Source: Marinilabiliales bacterium (GTDB lineage: Bacteria; Bacteroidota; Bacteroidia; Bacteroidales; ML635J-15). Taken from it: a DNA stretch of 64,000 bases. Position numbers and translations under genes: made by a program. The notes beneath the pieces are model-generated. The model was not told the DNA's origin and did not search any database. It worked only from the letters and a program-made list of their open reading frames with translations. The stretch is from NCBI GenBank assembly GCA_002869385.1, contig PKTB01000004.1, positions 373,770-437,769 on the forward strand, written 5' to 3'. Below, piece after piece: positions 32,333 through 45,200 of the stretch; position 1 is the stretch's first letter, and each line of letters starts with the position of its first letter.

Positions 32333-33313
32333 ATGACAGATATAAAAAGAATTTTAGTTATTGGCGCAGGTGGTCAGATAGGATCAGAGCTTGTGGTCAA
32401 ACTTCGCGGCATATACGGAAATGAAAATATAGTTTCTGCTGACCTTAAAGATGACGTTTGTCCCATTCTTAAGGAGACAGGTCTTTTTGAACAATTAAAT
32501 ATTACAGATGCTCAGCGTTTAGCTGATATAGTTAAAAAGCATAATATTGATGCAATAGTAAATTTTGCAGCGATATTATCAGCTGTTGGAGAATGTCATC
32601 CAATGCTTGCCTGGAATGTTAATATTAATGGTTTTATTAATGTAATGGAAGTTGCACGTGAGTTAAAACTAAAACAGGTTTTAACACCTAGTTCAATTGC
32701 AGCATTTGGCCCATCAACACAGAGAGAAAACACTCCTCAGGAAACGATTCTTCGTCCAACAACAATGTATGGAATTACCAAAGTTAGTGGTGAGTTATTA
32801 GCAGATTATTATGTTCAAAAATATGGACTCGATGTGCGTGGTTTGAGGTATCCGGGAATTATTAGCCATGAAACTATGCCTGGTGGTGGAACTACAGACT
32901 ATGCTGTTGCAATTTATTTTGATGCTATACAAAAAGGAAAATATACGTGTTTTGTTAATGAAGAAACTCGTCTTCCAATGATGTATATGCCAGATTGTTT
33001 AAAAGCAACTGTTAATTTGATGCAAGCAGATTTCTCGAAACTAAAACATCATGGCGATTTTAATGTTGGGGCAATGAGTTTTTATGCTAAAGAATTAGCT
33101 GATGCTGTTGCAAAACGAGTTCCAGGCTTTGAAATAGAGTATAAACCTGATTATCGTCAGGATATTGCTAATACTTGGCCAATGTCAATTGATGATAGTG
33201 CAGCTCGTGAAGAATGGGGATGGAACCCTACATATAATCTTGATAGCATGTCCGACGATATGATTTCTGCGATAAAAAAGAAAATTGAAGATGGTAAATT
33301 AGGTTGCGAGTAA
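32333..33313 (+). CDS. NAD-dependent L-threonine 3-dehydrogenase-type epimerase-fold protein
   Basis: ILVIGAGGQIGSELVVKLR; YGITKVSGELLADYY; RYPGIISHETMPGGGTTDYAVAIYFDAI; ETRLPMMYMPDCLKATVNLM. Confidence 0.85.
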   Translation: MTDIKRILVIGAGGQIGSELVVKLRGIYGNENIVSADLKDDVCPILKETGLFEQLNITDAQRLADIVKKHNIDAIVNFAAILSAVGECHPMLAWNVNINGFINVMEVARELKLKQVLTPSSIAAFGPSTQRENTPQETILRPTTMYGITKVSGELLADYYVQKYGLDVRGLRYPGIISHETMPGGGTTDYAVAIYFDAIQKGKYTCFVNEETRLPMMYMPDCLKATVNLMQADFSKLKHHGDFNVGAMSFYAKELADAVAKRVPGFEIEYKPDYRQDIANTWPMSIDDSAAREEWGWNPTYNLDSMSDDMISAIKKKIEDGKLGCE

Positions 33314-33354
33314 TATACAACTTAAGATATTTAAAGATTTTTTCATAAATTTGC

Positions 33355-34404
33355 ATGTATAAATACGCAATGATGAAAAAATCTTTTTCTTTTATATTAG
33401 CCTTACTAATAATTTCAAGTTTACATTCACAGGTCGTAATAAAATATAATACTCATGCACCTGTTAATGGATCTAAAAATCAATATTGTGAAACGTCTTT
33501 TTTTGAACCGGAAAGTGTAGGGAAAAATATAATTTGGGATATCTCTGGTGTAGAGATTTCTGATACAGTGCGTAATACAGGGTTTACGATTCCCGATATT
33601 CAAGATTCTAAGAAATTTGACCTTGATGTAAATTATGTTCTTTATGAAAATGACAATAAGTTCTTCCAATATTTAAAAGAAGATTCATATGCTATTACCG
33701 GGTTCATTAATGATGATTTCATTATTCAATATCAACAGCCTCTTGTGCGAATGACTTATCCATTTACTTATACGGACAAGTTTGAAGGAAGTCTTGTAGC
33801 AACAGCATATAGCAAGAACAATTCGAAAACTGAAATAGATGGGAAATATTATGTTGTGGCTGATGCTTATGGAAAAATAATTTTACCAGGTGGAATTGTT
33901 AAAGATGTAGTTCGTATTCATCAGTATTCTTCTTCTGTTCAGACAACAAGATGTAGGGAAGTAAACATTGAGTCTTCAAAATATTCATGGTATTCCAAAG
34001 AAGACAGATATCCAATTGCGACCACACTTGTTCAAGAGAAAAGGTTTTGTAACGGAGATATAATAACAGAAAAGAAATCCTGGATTAATAAAAAGCATCT
34101 TAGAACAAATCAAGAGCAAGAAGAACATATTATTGAATATAAATTTAATGCTGAAATATTTCCAAACCCTTTTGTTGACATTGCCGAAGTTATGCTAAAC
34201 TTGGAGACAGATGCCGAAGTAGAAATATTTGTTTCAGGAGTTGTTGGGACTAAATTGGAGACAATACAAGAGTCAATGAAACTTAAAAAAGGGCAGTATT
34301 TTTATAAAATTAATTCAGCAGATTTATCGCTTCAGCCCGGAATGTATTTTGTAAATATTCGGGTAGGTGATAAAATCGAATCACTGAAGCTAATTAAGAA
34401 GTAA
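33355..34404 (+). CDS. Secreted T9SS C-terminal sorting domain protein (likely start at internal ATG 33370/33373)
   Basis: MMKKSFSFILALLIISSLHSQ signal peptide; C-terminal AEIFPNPFVDIAEVMLN...PGMYFVNIRVGDKIESLKLIKK. Confidence 0.8.
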   Translation: MYKYAMMKKSFSFILALLIISSLHSQVVIKYNTHAPVNGSKNQYCETSFFEPESVGKNIIWDISGVEISDTVRNTGFTIPDIQDSKKFDLDVNYVLYENDNKFFQYLKEDSYAITGFINDDFIIQYQQPLVRMTYPFTYTDKFEGSLVATAYSKNNSKTEIDGKYYVVADAYGKIILPGGIVKDVVRIHQYSSSVQTTRCREVNIESSKYSWYSKEDRYPIATTLVQEKRFCNGDIITEKKSWINKKHLRTNQEQEEHIIEYKFNAEIFPNPFVDIAEVMLNLETDAEVEIFVSGVVGTKLETIQESMKLKKGQYFYKINSADLSLQPGMYFVNIRVGDKIESLKLIKK

Positions 34405-34428
34405 ATAATAAATCAAAATTTAGTATTC

Positions 34429-35925
<1,497 letters not shown>

Positions 35926-35929
35926 AAAT

Positions 35930-35974
35930 TAGCCACGAATATACAAATAAATAATATTAGTGCATTCGTGGCTA
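35930..35974. repeat. Inverted-repeat hairpin TAGCCACGAAT...ATTCGTGGCTA
   Basis: Perfect 11-bp inverted repeat with 23-nt spacer between convergent genes; possible terminator. Confidence 0.8.
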
Positions 35975-35984
35975 TTGATAGTAA

Positions 35985-38762
35985 TTATTTAACAACAATG
36001 TTAATTATCTTCTTAGGTACAATAATGGTTTTGACGATTTGCTTTCCCTCTAGCCATTTTGCTGATTGTTCATGCTTTAGAACTTTTTCTTCGATATCTT
36101 TTTTATCCATATCCAGTGGAAGTTCCAGCATAAATCTCATTTTACCATTAAATGATACAGGATATTTATGAGAATTTTCGCGCGTATAAACTTCAATATA
36201 CTCAGGCCATTTTGCTCTTGTCACACTTTCTCCATGTCCTAATAAAGACCAAAGTTCTTCAGCAATATGTGGTGCATAAGGAGAAATCATAACACATAAA
36301 GGTTCAAGAATTCTGCGTTTGTTACAGTTTCCTAAGTCATTAGCACAAATCATAAAATTACTTACACCTGTATTAAAAGAGAATCTTTCAATATCGTCAG
36401 TAATTTTCTTAATTGTATTATGTAAAATCTTTAGTTCATCACGAGTTGGATCTTCATCACTTACATTGAAATTATTGTTTTCGTCGTGAAATAATCTCCA
36501 GAATTTTTTGATAAATCTAAAAACGCCTTCAATTCCGTTTGTATCCCATGGTTTCGCCTGTTCAATTGGTCCCAAGAACATTTCGTACATTCTCAATGTG
36601 TCAGCACCATACTTTTCAACTAAATCATCAGGGTTTTGTACGTTGTGCATTGATTTGGACATTTTTTCAATTTCCCAACCACAAATGTATTTGTCGTCTT
36701 CAAGAATAAATTCAGCATTTTTAAACTCTGCTTGCCAGCTTTTAAATGCTTCAAGGTCTAAAACATCATTATCAACAATATTAACATCAACATGAATTTT
36801 CTGAGTGTCGTAATTGTCTTTTAGATTAAAAGAAACGAATTTGTTTTCACCTTTTATCCTATAAACAAAATTTGAACGTCCCTGAATCATCCCCTGATTT
36901 ATCATTTTTTGGAATGGCTCATCTTTTGGCGTAAGACCTAAATCATATAAGAACTTATTCCAGAATCTTGCATAAATCAAGTGTCCTGTTGCGTGTTCGC
37001 GACCACCGATATAAAGGTCAACATTTTGCCAGTAGTTTACAGCTTTATCTGATACTAATTCCCACTCATTTTCCGGATCCATATATCTGAAATAGTATGC
37101 CGATGAGCCTGCAAAACAAGGCATTGTGGAAGTTTCAAGAGGATACCCGTCAAAAGTTTCCCATTTTTCTGCTCTTGCTAATGGTGGTTCACCATCTTCA
37201 GTAGGTAAATATTTGTCTACAGCTGGTAATTCTACCGGCAATTCTTCTATACTCATAGAATGTGGGATTCCATCTTTAAAATAGATTGGGAATGGCTCAC
37301 CCCAGTATCTTTGACGACTAAAAATAGCATCTCTTAAACGGAAGTTAATTTTCTTTTCACCAAGATTACTTTCAACCATTTTAGCAATAACAGCTTTCAT
37401 GGCATCTTTAACTTCCATTCCGTTAATAAAGTCGGAGTTAATCATAATTCCTTCTTTACTGTCGTATGATTCTTCCCATTCTGATGTTGGGATTTGTTTT
37501 TCTCCGGGTTTTGAAACAACTTTAATAATAGGAAGTTCAAAATGTCTCGCAAAAGCAAAATCTCTGCTGTCGTGACCCGGAACTGCCATAATTGCACCTG
37601 TGCCATATCCGATTAGTACATAATCAGCAACATAAATTGGAATTTCTTCTTTTGTAAATGGATTGATTGCATAAGAACCAGTAAATTGTCCACTCACTTT
37701 TTTCTCAGCCATACGTTCAACATCAGAACGGTTTTTTGCATGAGTGATATATTCGTCGAGTTCTTTTTGATTTTCTTTTGTTCCTAATGATGATGACAAC
37801 TCGTGTTCGGGTGCTAGAACCATAAAAGTAGCACCAAATATTGTGTCAGGGCGAGTTGTGAAAACTTCAATTTTTTCATGACGGTCTTTTATATCAAAAA
37901 GCATACTAGCACCTTCGCTGCGACCAATCCAGTTTGTTTGTATATCTTTTACAGGCTCCGGCCAATCAATTTTGTTAAGTCCGTCAAGTAATCTTTGAGC
38001 ATAAGCAGTTATACGCAATGACCATTGTTTCATCATTTTTTTCTCAACAGGATGCCCGCCACGAACAGATAATCCATCAACAACTTCGTCATTTGCTAAA
38101 ACGGTTCCAAGCTGAGGACACCAGTTTACTGCAGTATCAGAAAGGTACATCAGTCTGTAGCACATTAGAATTTCACGCTGATCTTTTTCTGACATTTCTT
38201 TCCATTCATCAGCAGTAAATTCTTCATGCTCAGAATGATGAGCGTTTACTCCTTTTGATCCCTCAAGTTCAAATTTATCCTTTAAGAATTTTATTGGAAA
38301 AGCCTGGTTTTTATCAAGATCATAATAATGTTTAAAAAGTTGTATAACTGTCCATTGTGTCCATTTATAATATTTTGGATCACTTGTGCGGATTTCGCGA
38401 CTCCAGTCAAATGAAAATCCAATATTATCTAACTGCTGGCGATAACGAGCAATGTTTTTTTCAGTAGTTATTGCAGGGTGTGTTCCTGTTTGAATTGCAT
38501 ATTGCTCTGCCGGAAGACCAAATGCATCATATCCCATTGGATGAAGAACATTAAATCCATTTAAGGTTTTATAACGGGAGTAAATATCAGAACCGATATA
38601 TCCCAATGGGTGTCCAACATGCAATCCTGCTCCTGAAGGATAAGGAAACATGTCAAGAACATAATATTTTGGTTTATTAATGTCAATTTCAACCTTGTAG
38701 GTTTGATTTTCGCGCCAGTAATCCTGCCACTTTTTTTCAATGTCGATGAAATTATATTCCAT
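35985..38762 (-). CDS. leuS: Leucine--tRNA ligase
   Basis: [64 protein letters not shown]. Confidence 0.97.
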   Translation of the reverse strand: MEYNFIDIEKKWQDYWRENQTYKVEIDINKPKYYVLDMFPYPSGAGLHVGHPLGYIGSDIYSRYKTLNGFNVLHPMGYDAFGLPAEQYAIQTGTHPAITTEKNIARYRQQLDNIGFSFDWSREIRTSDPKYYKWTQWTVIQLFKHYYDLDKNQAFPIKFLKDKFELEGSKGVNAHHSEHEEFTADEWKEMSEKDQREILMCYRLMYLSDTAVNWCPQLGTVLANDEVVDGLSVRGGHPVEKKMMKQWSLRITAYAQRLLDGLNKIDWPEPVKDIQTNWIGRSEGASMLFDIKDRHEKIEVFTTRPDTIFGATFMVLAPEHELSSSLGTKENQKELDEYITHAKNRSDVERMAEKKVSGQFTGSYAINPFTKEEIPIYVADYVLIGYGTGAIMAVPGHDSRDFAFARHFELPIIKVVSKPGEKQIPTSEWEESYDSKEGIMINSDFINGMEVKDAMKAVIAKMVESNLGEKKINFRLRDAIFSRQRYWGEPFPIYFKDGIPHSMSIEELPVELPAVDKYLPTEDGEPPLARAEKWETFDGYPLETSTMPCFAGSSAYYFRYMDPENEWELVSDKAVNYWQNVDLYIGGREHATGHLIYARFWNKFLYDLGLTPKDEPFQKMINQGMIQGRSNFVYRIKGENKFVSFNLKDNYDTQKIHVDVNIVDNDVLDLEAFKSWQAEFKNAEFILEDDKYICGWEIEKMSKSMHNVQNPDDLVEKYGADTLRMYEMFLGPIEQAKPWDTNGIEGVFRFIKKFWRLFHDENNNFNVSDEDPTRDELKILHNTIKKITDDIERFSFNTGVSNFMICANDLGNCNKRRILEPLCVMISPYAPHIAEELWSLLGHGESVTRAKWPEYIEVYTRENSHKYPVSFNGKMRFMLELPLDMDKKDIEEKVLKHEQSAKWLEGKQIVKTIIVPKKIINIVVK

Positions 38763-38893
38763 TGTACTAATTATTTAATCTGCGAAAATAGGAAAAAAAC
38801 AAATGTTCTCAAAAGTTAAATAATGAAGTGAGGACATTATTCCATGAGAAGTAAAAATGTTTATTCTTAAATTGTTATCTTCGTAGCCATAAT

Positions 38894-39940
38894 ATGTGTA
38901 AAGAATTTACATTAGTAGCTGGTCCTTGTAGTGTTGAATCTCTTGAACAGGTTATTCATACAGCAAAAGAACTTAAGGATAAACTTTCACCCGATTTTTT
39001 TAGGGCAGGAGTTTGGAAACCTCGTACCCGACCGGGAAGTTTTGAGGGTGTTGGTGAGATTGGACTTGAATGGTTGCAAATTGTTCAGCATGATTTTGGC
39101 TTAAAGGTTATTACCGAAGCAGGAAGTGCTGATCATATTGATAAATTAGCCAGATACGATATAAATTCATTTTGGATAGGAGCACGAACTGTAGCAAATC
39201 CGTTTTCTGTACAAGAAATTTCTAATGCATTAAAAAATGCAGATGTAAACGTTTTTATTAAGAATCCTATACATCCAGATATTGAGTTATGGATAGGTGC
39301 GATTGAACGATTTATAAATGCAGGTGTGAAAAATGTATTTGCAATTCATAGAGGTTTTTATCCATATGAAAAAACACATTTGAGAAATGTACCCAGATGG
39401 GAAATTCCTATAGAATTAGCTAGACGTTTTCCTGAATTGAAAATAATTTGTGACCCGAGCCATATTGCAGGTGACACAAAATATATAGCCGATATTTCGC
39501 AAAAAGCAATAGACCTTAATATGTGTGGATTGATGGTTGAGTCTCATTATCAACCCGAAAAAGCTTTAAGTGATAAAAATCAGCAGCTAACGCCACAACA
39601 ATTAAAAAATATAATTGATAGTCTGGTGTTTAGATCTGATAAGACTTCGGATGACGAATATAAAAACCTTTTAGCCGGATTACGTGATAAAATTGATGTT
39701 ATTGATTATCAGCTTATTGACATGTTGGAGCATAGGTTTAAGTTGGTTGATGAGATAGGTGGTTTAAAAAAATCACATAATGTCACAATACTACAACTCG
39801 AACGATGGAAAACCATAGTTGAATCTCGTTTAAACTATGCAAATGCCGATAATATTTCAAGAGAGTTCTTATTGAAAATACTACAGATGATTCATAAGGA
39901 GTCAATACAAAGACAGAATGAAATATTTGGTAAAGAATAA
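38894..39940 (+). CDS. Bifunctional 3-deoxy-7-phosphoheptulonate synthase / chorismate mutase type II
   Basis: AGPCSVES, VWKPRTRPGSFEGVG, CDPSHIAGD plus C-terminal LRDKIDVIDYQLIDMLEHRFKLVDEIGGLKKSHNVTILQLERW. Confidence 0.92.
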   Translation: MCKEFTLVAGPCSVESLEQVIHTAKELKDKLSPDFFRAGVWKPRTRPGSFEGVGEIGLEWLQIVQHDFGLKVITEAGSADHIDKLARYDINSFWIGARTVANPFSVQEISNALKNADVNVFIKNPIHPDIELWIGAIERFINAGVKNVFAIHRGFYPYEKTHLRNVPRWEIPIELARRFPELKIICDPSHIAGDTKYIADISQKAIDLNMCGLMVESHYQPEKALSDKNQQLTPQQLKNIIDSLVFRSDKTSDDEYKNLLAGLRDKIDVIDYQLIDMLEHRFKLVDEIGGLKKSHNVTILQLERWKTIVESRLNYANADNISREFLLKILQMIHKESIQRQNEIFGKE

Positions 39941-40036
39941 ATAAGAATATTGCATTTCTAAATCAATCTAAACAATTTTCACCTTTTTTACCTCGTTATC
40001 ACGATAATTTTGCATTTTTGCACTATAAATTTATTG

Positions 40037-41719
40037 ATGAAATACCAGATTAAAATTAAAATATTATTAATTATTGGCTTTGCGCTATTATTTTTTGCTT
40101 GTGCTAAGCAGGTTGCGATAACAGGTGGCCCTAAAGATACTACACCACCTGTTATGATAGAGGCAGAACCTTTAAATGGCTCAGTAAATTTTTCAGAAAA
40201 AACAGTTTATGTTAGATTTAATGAATTTGTAAAATTAAACAGTCTTAATCAGAAGTTAATTGTTTCCCCTCCAATTGAAGAAGATCCAGTTGTAACCATT
40301 AAAGGAAAGGGGATTAAAATCAGTATTGATTTAAAGCTTTTAGAAGCTAATACTACTTATTGTTTAAACTTTAATGATGCTATTGTTTATAATAATGAAG
40401 GCAATGCTTTAAATAGTTTTGTCTATGCTTTCTCAACGGGTCCTCAAATAGATTCACTAAGTTTTTCTGGTCACGTATTAGATGCATTTACCAAGGAACC
40501 AATAACCGATGCTTGGGTCATTTTACATGATGTCTTTGCTGATAGTGTTATTAAAACATATGATACTGCATATATTACAAAAGTTGATGATAAAGGAGAG
40601 TTCTTCATTCCTTTTGTCAGAGATAATTATTATAAAATATATGCTCTAATAGACAATAATTATAATTATTTGTTTGATATTCCGGAAGAAGGAATTGCTT
40701 TTTTAGATACAGTATATCATCCTGGAGTTGAGACCTTGTCATCAACAGACACAGCAGGGAATGTTCAAAACAAGTACAGAAATTATCCTGATAATGTCGA
40801 ATTATTAATTTTTAAAGAAAAGAAACAAGCACAATTTATCAGTGAAAATAAAAGGTTAAAACCTGATTATTTGGAGTTTGTTTTTAATTCGACACAATAC
40901 GAAGAGTTTTCTGTTGATATTCCACAGGATAAAAATGCCGTAATTTATGCAATTGAGCAACCTGATACAGTAAGGGTATGGTTAAAAAATGAAGATTTGA
41001 TTAAATCAGATAGTATTGCAGTTTTTGTTGATTATATTGACCCTGTTTATACAGATTCACTTAGGTCAGATACACTGGTTTTTCGTCGTTCTGACTCTCA
41101 AGAAAGAGACAGTTTAATTGAAATAAGCACACCTAAAACAAAAGAACCACATAAACCATTAATGTTTGTTTTAAATACTCCGATTGATGAAATGAAGTCT
41201 GAGTTAATCTCTTTGGATTTAAAGTCAGATTCAACATTTATCTCAACGGATTTTAAAATTGTTCGAGATTCCTTAAACCCTTGCCATCTAATACTAGAAG
41301 CTGAAATTCTAGAAAAATCTGATTACAGACTTATAATTCAGGAAGGATTTGTTGTCACTACAAGTGGTTTGTCAAATACTATGGATACTTTGAATTTTAG
41401 TAGTTCTTCTACATTAGAATATGGTAATTTGAACTTAAGTTTTACAGATACTAATCAAAACTATATAGTTCAGTTATTAAGCGGGGAAAAGGTCGTTGCA
41501 GAAGTAAATTCAATAGATGGTGTATGCGAATTAAGGTTTTTGAAACCAGCAACATATAAAATTCGTGCTATAAAAGATTTAAATAATAATGCTCGTTGGG
41601 ATACGGGGGATTTTGATAAGCAAATACAGCCGGAACCCGTTTTTTACTACCCTGAAGAATATGAAATTCGTGCTAATTGGAATCACGAATTAGACTGGAA
41701 CCCAATTTTGAGGAGATAG
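40037..41719 (+). CDS. Ig-like (Big_5/SbsA-type) domain lipoprotein
   Basis: CAKQVAITGGPKDTTPPVMIEAEPLNGSVNFSEKTVYVRFNEFVKL. The start is probably ATG 40037, because the ORF-track start 40010 lies within a TAATTTTG box. Confidence 0.75.
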   Translation: MKYQIKIKILLIIGFALLFFACAKQVAITGGPKDTTPPVMIEAEPLNGSVNFSEKTVYVRFNEFVKLNSLNQKLIVSPPIEEDPVVTIKGKGIKISIDLKLLEANTTYCLNFNDAIVYNNEGNALNSFVYAFSTGPQIDSLSFSGHVLDAFTKEPITDAWVILHDVFADSVIKTYDTAYITKVDDKGEFFIPFVRDNYYKIYALIDNNYNYLFDIPEEGIAFLDTVYHPGVETLSSTDTAGNVQNKYRNYPDNVELLIFKEKKQAQFISENKRLKPDYLEFVFNSTQYEEFSVDIPQDKNAVIYAIEQPDTVRVWLKNEDLIKSDSIAVFVDYIDPVYTDSLRSDTLVFRRSDSQERDSLIEISTPKTKEPHKPLMFVLNTPIDEMKSELISLDLKSDSTFISTDFKIVRDSLNPCHLILEAEILEKSDYRLIIQEGFVVTTSGLSNTMDTLNFSSSSTLEYGNLNLSFTDTNQNYIVQLLSGEKVVAEVNSIDGVCELRFLKPATYKIRAIKDLNNNARWDTGDFDKQIQPEPVFYYPEEYEIRANWNHELDWNPILRR

Positions 41720-41760
41720 CCAATTGGCCCTTAGCTTTTAGCTGTTGGCAATTGGCTAAC
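41717..41760. repeat. TAGCCAAT/TTGGCT-word repeat island, left flank of second four-helix-bundle gene
   Basis: ATAGCCAATTGGCCCTTAGCTTTTAGCTGTTGGCAATTGGCTAAC. Confidence 0.75.
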
Positions 41761-41793
41761 TTGTGCAAACAATTAACCATTATATAATTTTAT

Positions 41794-42192
41794 ATGAGAA
41801 ATTTTAGAAATCTTGAGATTTGGAAAAAGAGTATTGAATTAGTTCAAAAAGTTTATAAATTAACGAAGAAATATCCGGATGAAGAAAAGTTTGGTTTAAT
41901 AAGTCAAATGCAAAGGGCGTCTGTTTCTATTTCATCAAATATTGCAGAAGGCTGTAGCAGAAACAGTGAAATTGAATTTAAACGATTTCTTGAAATTGCA
42001 ATTGGTTCTGCATTTGAATTGGAGACACAGTTAATAATAGGAAATAGACTTAATTATCATTCAGAAGTTATGCAAAGTGAAATGATAGAAGATTTGCATA
42101 GCCTTCAAAAGCAAACCAACTCTCTTATTACGAAAATTTCAAAAAGCCAACAGCCAATAGCTAACAGCCAACAGATAACAGCCAATAGCTAA
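41794..42192 (+). CDS. Four-helix-bundle protein (S23/23S rRNA intervening-sequence-protein-like)
   Basis: MRNFRNLEIWKKSIELVQKVYKLTKKYPDEEKFGLISQMQRASVSISSNIAEGCSRNSEIEFKRFLEIAIGSAFELETQLIIG. Confidence 0.92.
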   Translation: MRNFRNLEIWKKSIELVQKVYKLTKKYPDEEKFGLISQMQRASVSISSNIAEGCSRNSEIEFKRFLEIAIGSAFELETQLIIGNRLNYHSEVMQSEMIEDLHSLQKQTNSLITKISKSQQPIANSQQITANS

Positions 42193-42203
42193 AGACCAAT
42201 AGC
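42143..42203. repeat. TAGCCAAT/AACAGCC-word repeat island, right flank; overlaps the 3' end of the four-helix-bundle CDS
   Basis: AAAGCCAACAGCCAATAGCTAACAGCCAACAGATAACAGCCAATAGCTAAAGACCAATAGC; translated as SQQPIANSQQITANS*. Confidence 0.85.
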
Positions 42204-42223
42204 AAAAAATCCTTTCAAAATAT

Positions 42224-42231
42224 TATATTTG
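42224..42231 (+). promoter_or_regulatory. TATATTTG -7-like box immediately upstream of mfd
   Basis: TAnnTTTG match 5 bp from the ATG, so it would give a near-leaderless transcript if real. Confidence 0.25.
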
Positions 42232-42235
42232 TCAA

Positions 42236-45200
42236 ATGAAAGAATTGGTGAAGAAAATCTTTAGTGGGAGTGATAAACAGCAAGAACTATTTAATTTATT
42301 AAAAGGAGCAGATAGTAATGATAATATTATTACTCATGGTCTGGCCGGTTCATCAAAAGCATTTTTATTCGCTTCAGTTTTTATGCAGGAAAAATTGCTA
42401 TCCTGTTTATTATTTCCGGATAAAGAATCAGCATCATATTTTTATGACGATTTAATAAATATACTTGGGAATGAGTATGTATTGTTGTACCCAAGTGCCT
42501 ATAAGAGATCGGTCGAATATTTAAAAACTGATCGGACAAATATTATTCTTAAAACAGAAGTTTTAAATAAACTAAAGACAGGTCGTAAACCCTATATTAT
42601 AATTACATATCCAGGAGCCGTAATAGAGAAGGTTGTTGAAACTCGAGAGTTAAAAAAGAATACACTTGAACTTAGTGTTGGTGAAAAGCTTTCAATGGAT
42701 TTTGTTATTGAAGTATTGAATGAATATGGATTTGTGCATGAAGACTTTGTCTATGAGCCTGGAACTTTTTCAGTACGTGTAAGTATAATAGATGTTTTTT
42801 CTTTTAGTAACGAGCTTCCTTACAGAATTGACTTTTTTGGTGATGAGGTTGAAACAATTAGAAGTTTTGATCCTAACACCCAGCTTTCAAACGATAAGTT
42901 TAAGAAGATCTCATTAGTTCCAAATATTCATGAACATTTACAGGAGCAAGAAAAGGTTTCATTTTTTAGTTTTATTAATAAAAACTGCAAAATTTGGATT
43001 GATCAACCCGAAATGGTGATTGACAAGTTTAATAAAACGTGGGATGCTGCAATAATAAGGTTTTCCGAAACGATAGAACTAGACTCTGAAGATGATGAAA
43101 TTTGCATTATAGATCCTGAGAAGAGTTTGTTGTCTCCAAAAGAATTTGACAAAGAGATACATAATTTTCAAATTATTGAATTTGCTCATAGATCCGTTTT
43201 TAATGCTCAAAAAGAAATCAAGTTTAATTTTGAACCTCAACCGGCATTTAATAAGCAGTTTGACATTTTAATTGATAATATTAAAACAAACTATGAAGAA
43301 CAATTTGAGACTTTTATATTAAGCAATAGTGAGAAACAAATTCAACGACTAAAAGATATATTTTCTGATAAAGGCGAAGAAGTTGAATTTAAACCGATAC
43401 TTAAAACCGTTCAAAAAGGATTTGTCGATAGCGATAGTAGGACATGTGTTTATACTGATCATCAAATTTTTGAAAGATATCATAGATATAAAACTAAGGC
43501 AGTTGCACGAAAAGAAGCAATAAAAATGCAGGAGTTAACTTCTCTCAGACCTGGTGATTATGTTGTTCATATTGATAATGGTATTGGTCGTTTTGGCGGG
43601 CTTCAAAAGATAAATAATGACGGACGGGTTCAGGAAGTTGTTAGTATTATTTATGATAATAATGATATTCTTTTCGTAAACATTCACTCTCTTCACCGAA
43701 TTTCAAAATACAGGGATAAAGATGGAGAACCACCAAAAATTCATCGTCTAGGTTCAGGTCATTGGAAAAGACTCAAAGAGAAGACAAAAAAGAATATACA
43801 GGATATTGCAAAGGACCTTATTCTTTTATATGCAAAACGTCGCGAACAAAAAGGTTATGCTTTTACCCCAGATTCATATTTACAGCATGAATTAGAATCA
43901 TCTTTTATGTATGAAGATACTCCGGATCAAAGCAAAACAAATGACTTGATAAAAGCAGATATGGAATCTGAAATGCCTATGGATAGACTCGTTTGTGGAG
44001 ATGTTGGCTTTGGAAAAACCGAATTGGCAATAAGGGCTGCATTTAAAGCAGTTTGTGATAGTAAACAAGTAGCAGTGTTAGTTCCGACAACAATTTTGGC
44101 ATTACAACACTATCAGACTTTTAAAGAAAGATTACAAGGTATGCCTGTGACTGTTTCATATATTAGTAGGTTGAAAACAACTAAGGAAATCAAGTCATCA
44201 TTAGAAAAATTGAAAACAGGAAAACTAGACATCCTCATAGGTACACATAGATTAGTTAATAAAGATGTGCAGTTTAAAGATCTAGGATTATTGATTATTG
44301 ATGAGGAGCAGAAATTCGGTGTTGCAATGAAGGAAAAATTAAAACAACTTAAAGTAAACGTAGATACTTTAACTCTTACTGCTACTCCGATACCAAGAAC
44401 TTTACAGTTTTCACTTATGGGTGCAAGAGATTTATCGGTTATAACAACTCCTCCACCAAACAGACAGCCAATAATTACAGAGCTTCATTCATTTAACAAT
44501 GAGATAATTAAGGAAGCGATTTATTACGAAGTTGGTCGTAATGGGCAGGTTTTCTTTATAAATAATAGAATACAAAATATCCACGAAGTAGAAGTATTAG
44601 TAAACAAGTTATGTCCTGAGGTTAAAACCGTTGTTGCTCACGGTCAAATGGAAGGAGCAAAACTTGAAAAGATAATTCTGGAATTTATGCGTGGGGATTA
44701 TGATGTATTAATTAGCACTTCAATTATTGAAAATGGCGTAGATATTCCAAATGCGAATACAATTATTATTAATAACGCAAATAATTTTGGATTAAGTGAT
44801 CTCCATCAGCTACGTGGTAGGGTTGGACGTAGCAATAAAAAGGCATTCTGTTATTTACTCGCACCCCCTTTGAGTGTTTTAACACCCGAAGCAAGACGCA
44901 GGTTAAAAGCAATAGAAGAGTTTAGTGAACTTGGAAGTGGGATAAATATAGCATTACAAGATCTCGATATTAGAGGTGCCGGAAATATTTTAGGTAGTGA
45001 GCAGTCAGGTTTTATTGCTGACATTGGGTTTGAGACATATAATAAAATATTAAATGAAGCAATACAGGAATTAAAAGAGGGAGAGTTTAAATCAATATTT
45101 GATGAGTCAGAGAAAGACCCCAAGACAGATTCAGGGTTTATTCCTGCAAAAGACTGCCTTATTGAAACAGACCTGGAAATCATGTTTCCTGATTATTATA

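Noticed and set aside
44851-45183. 110-aa minus-strand ORF
   Set aside because: Antisense to conserved mfd helicase motifs.
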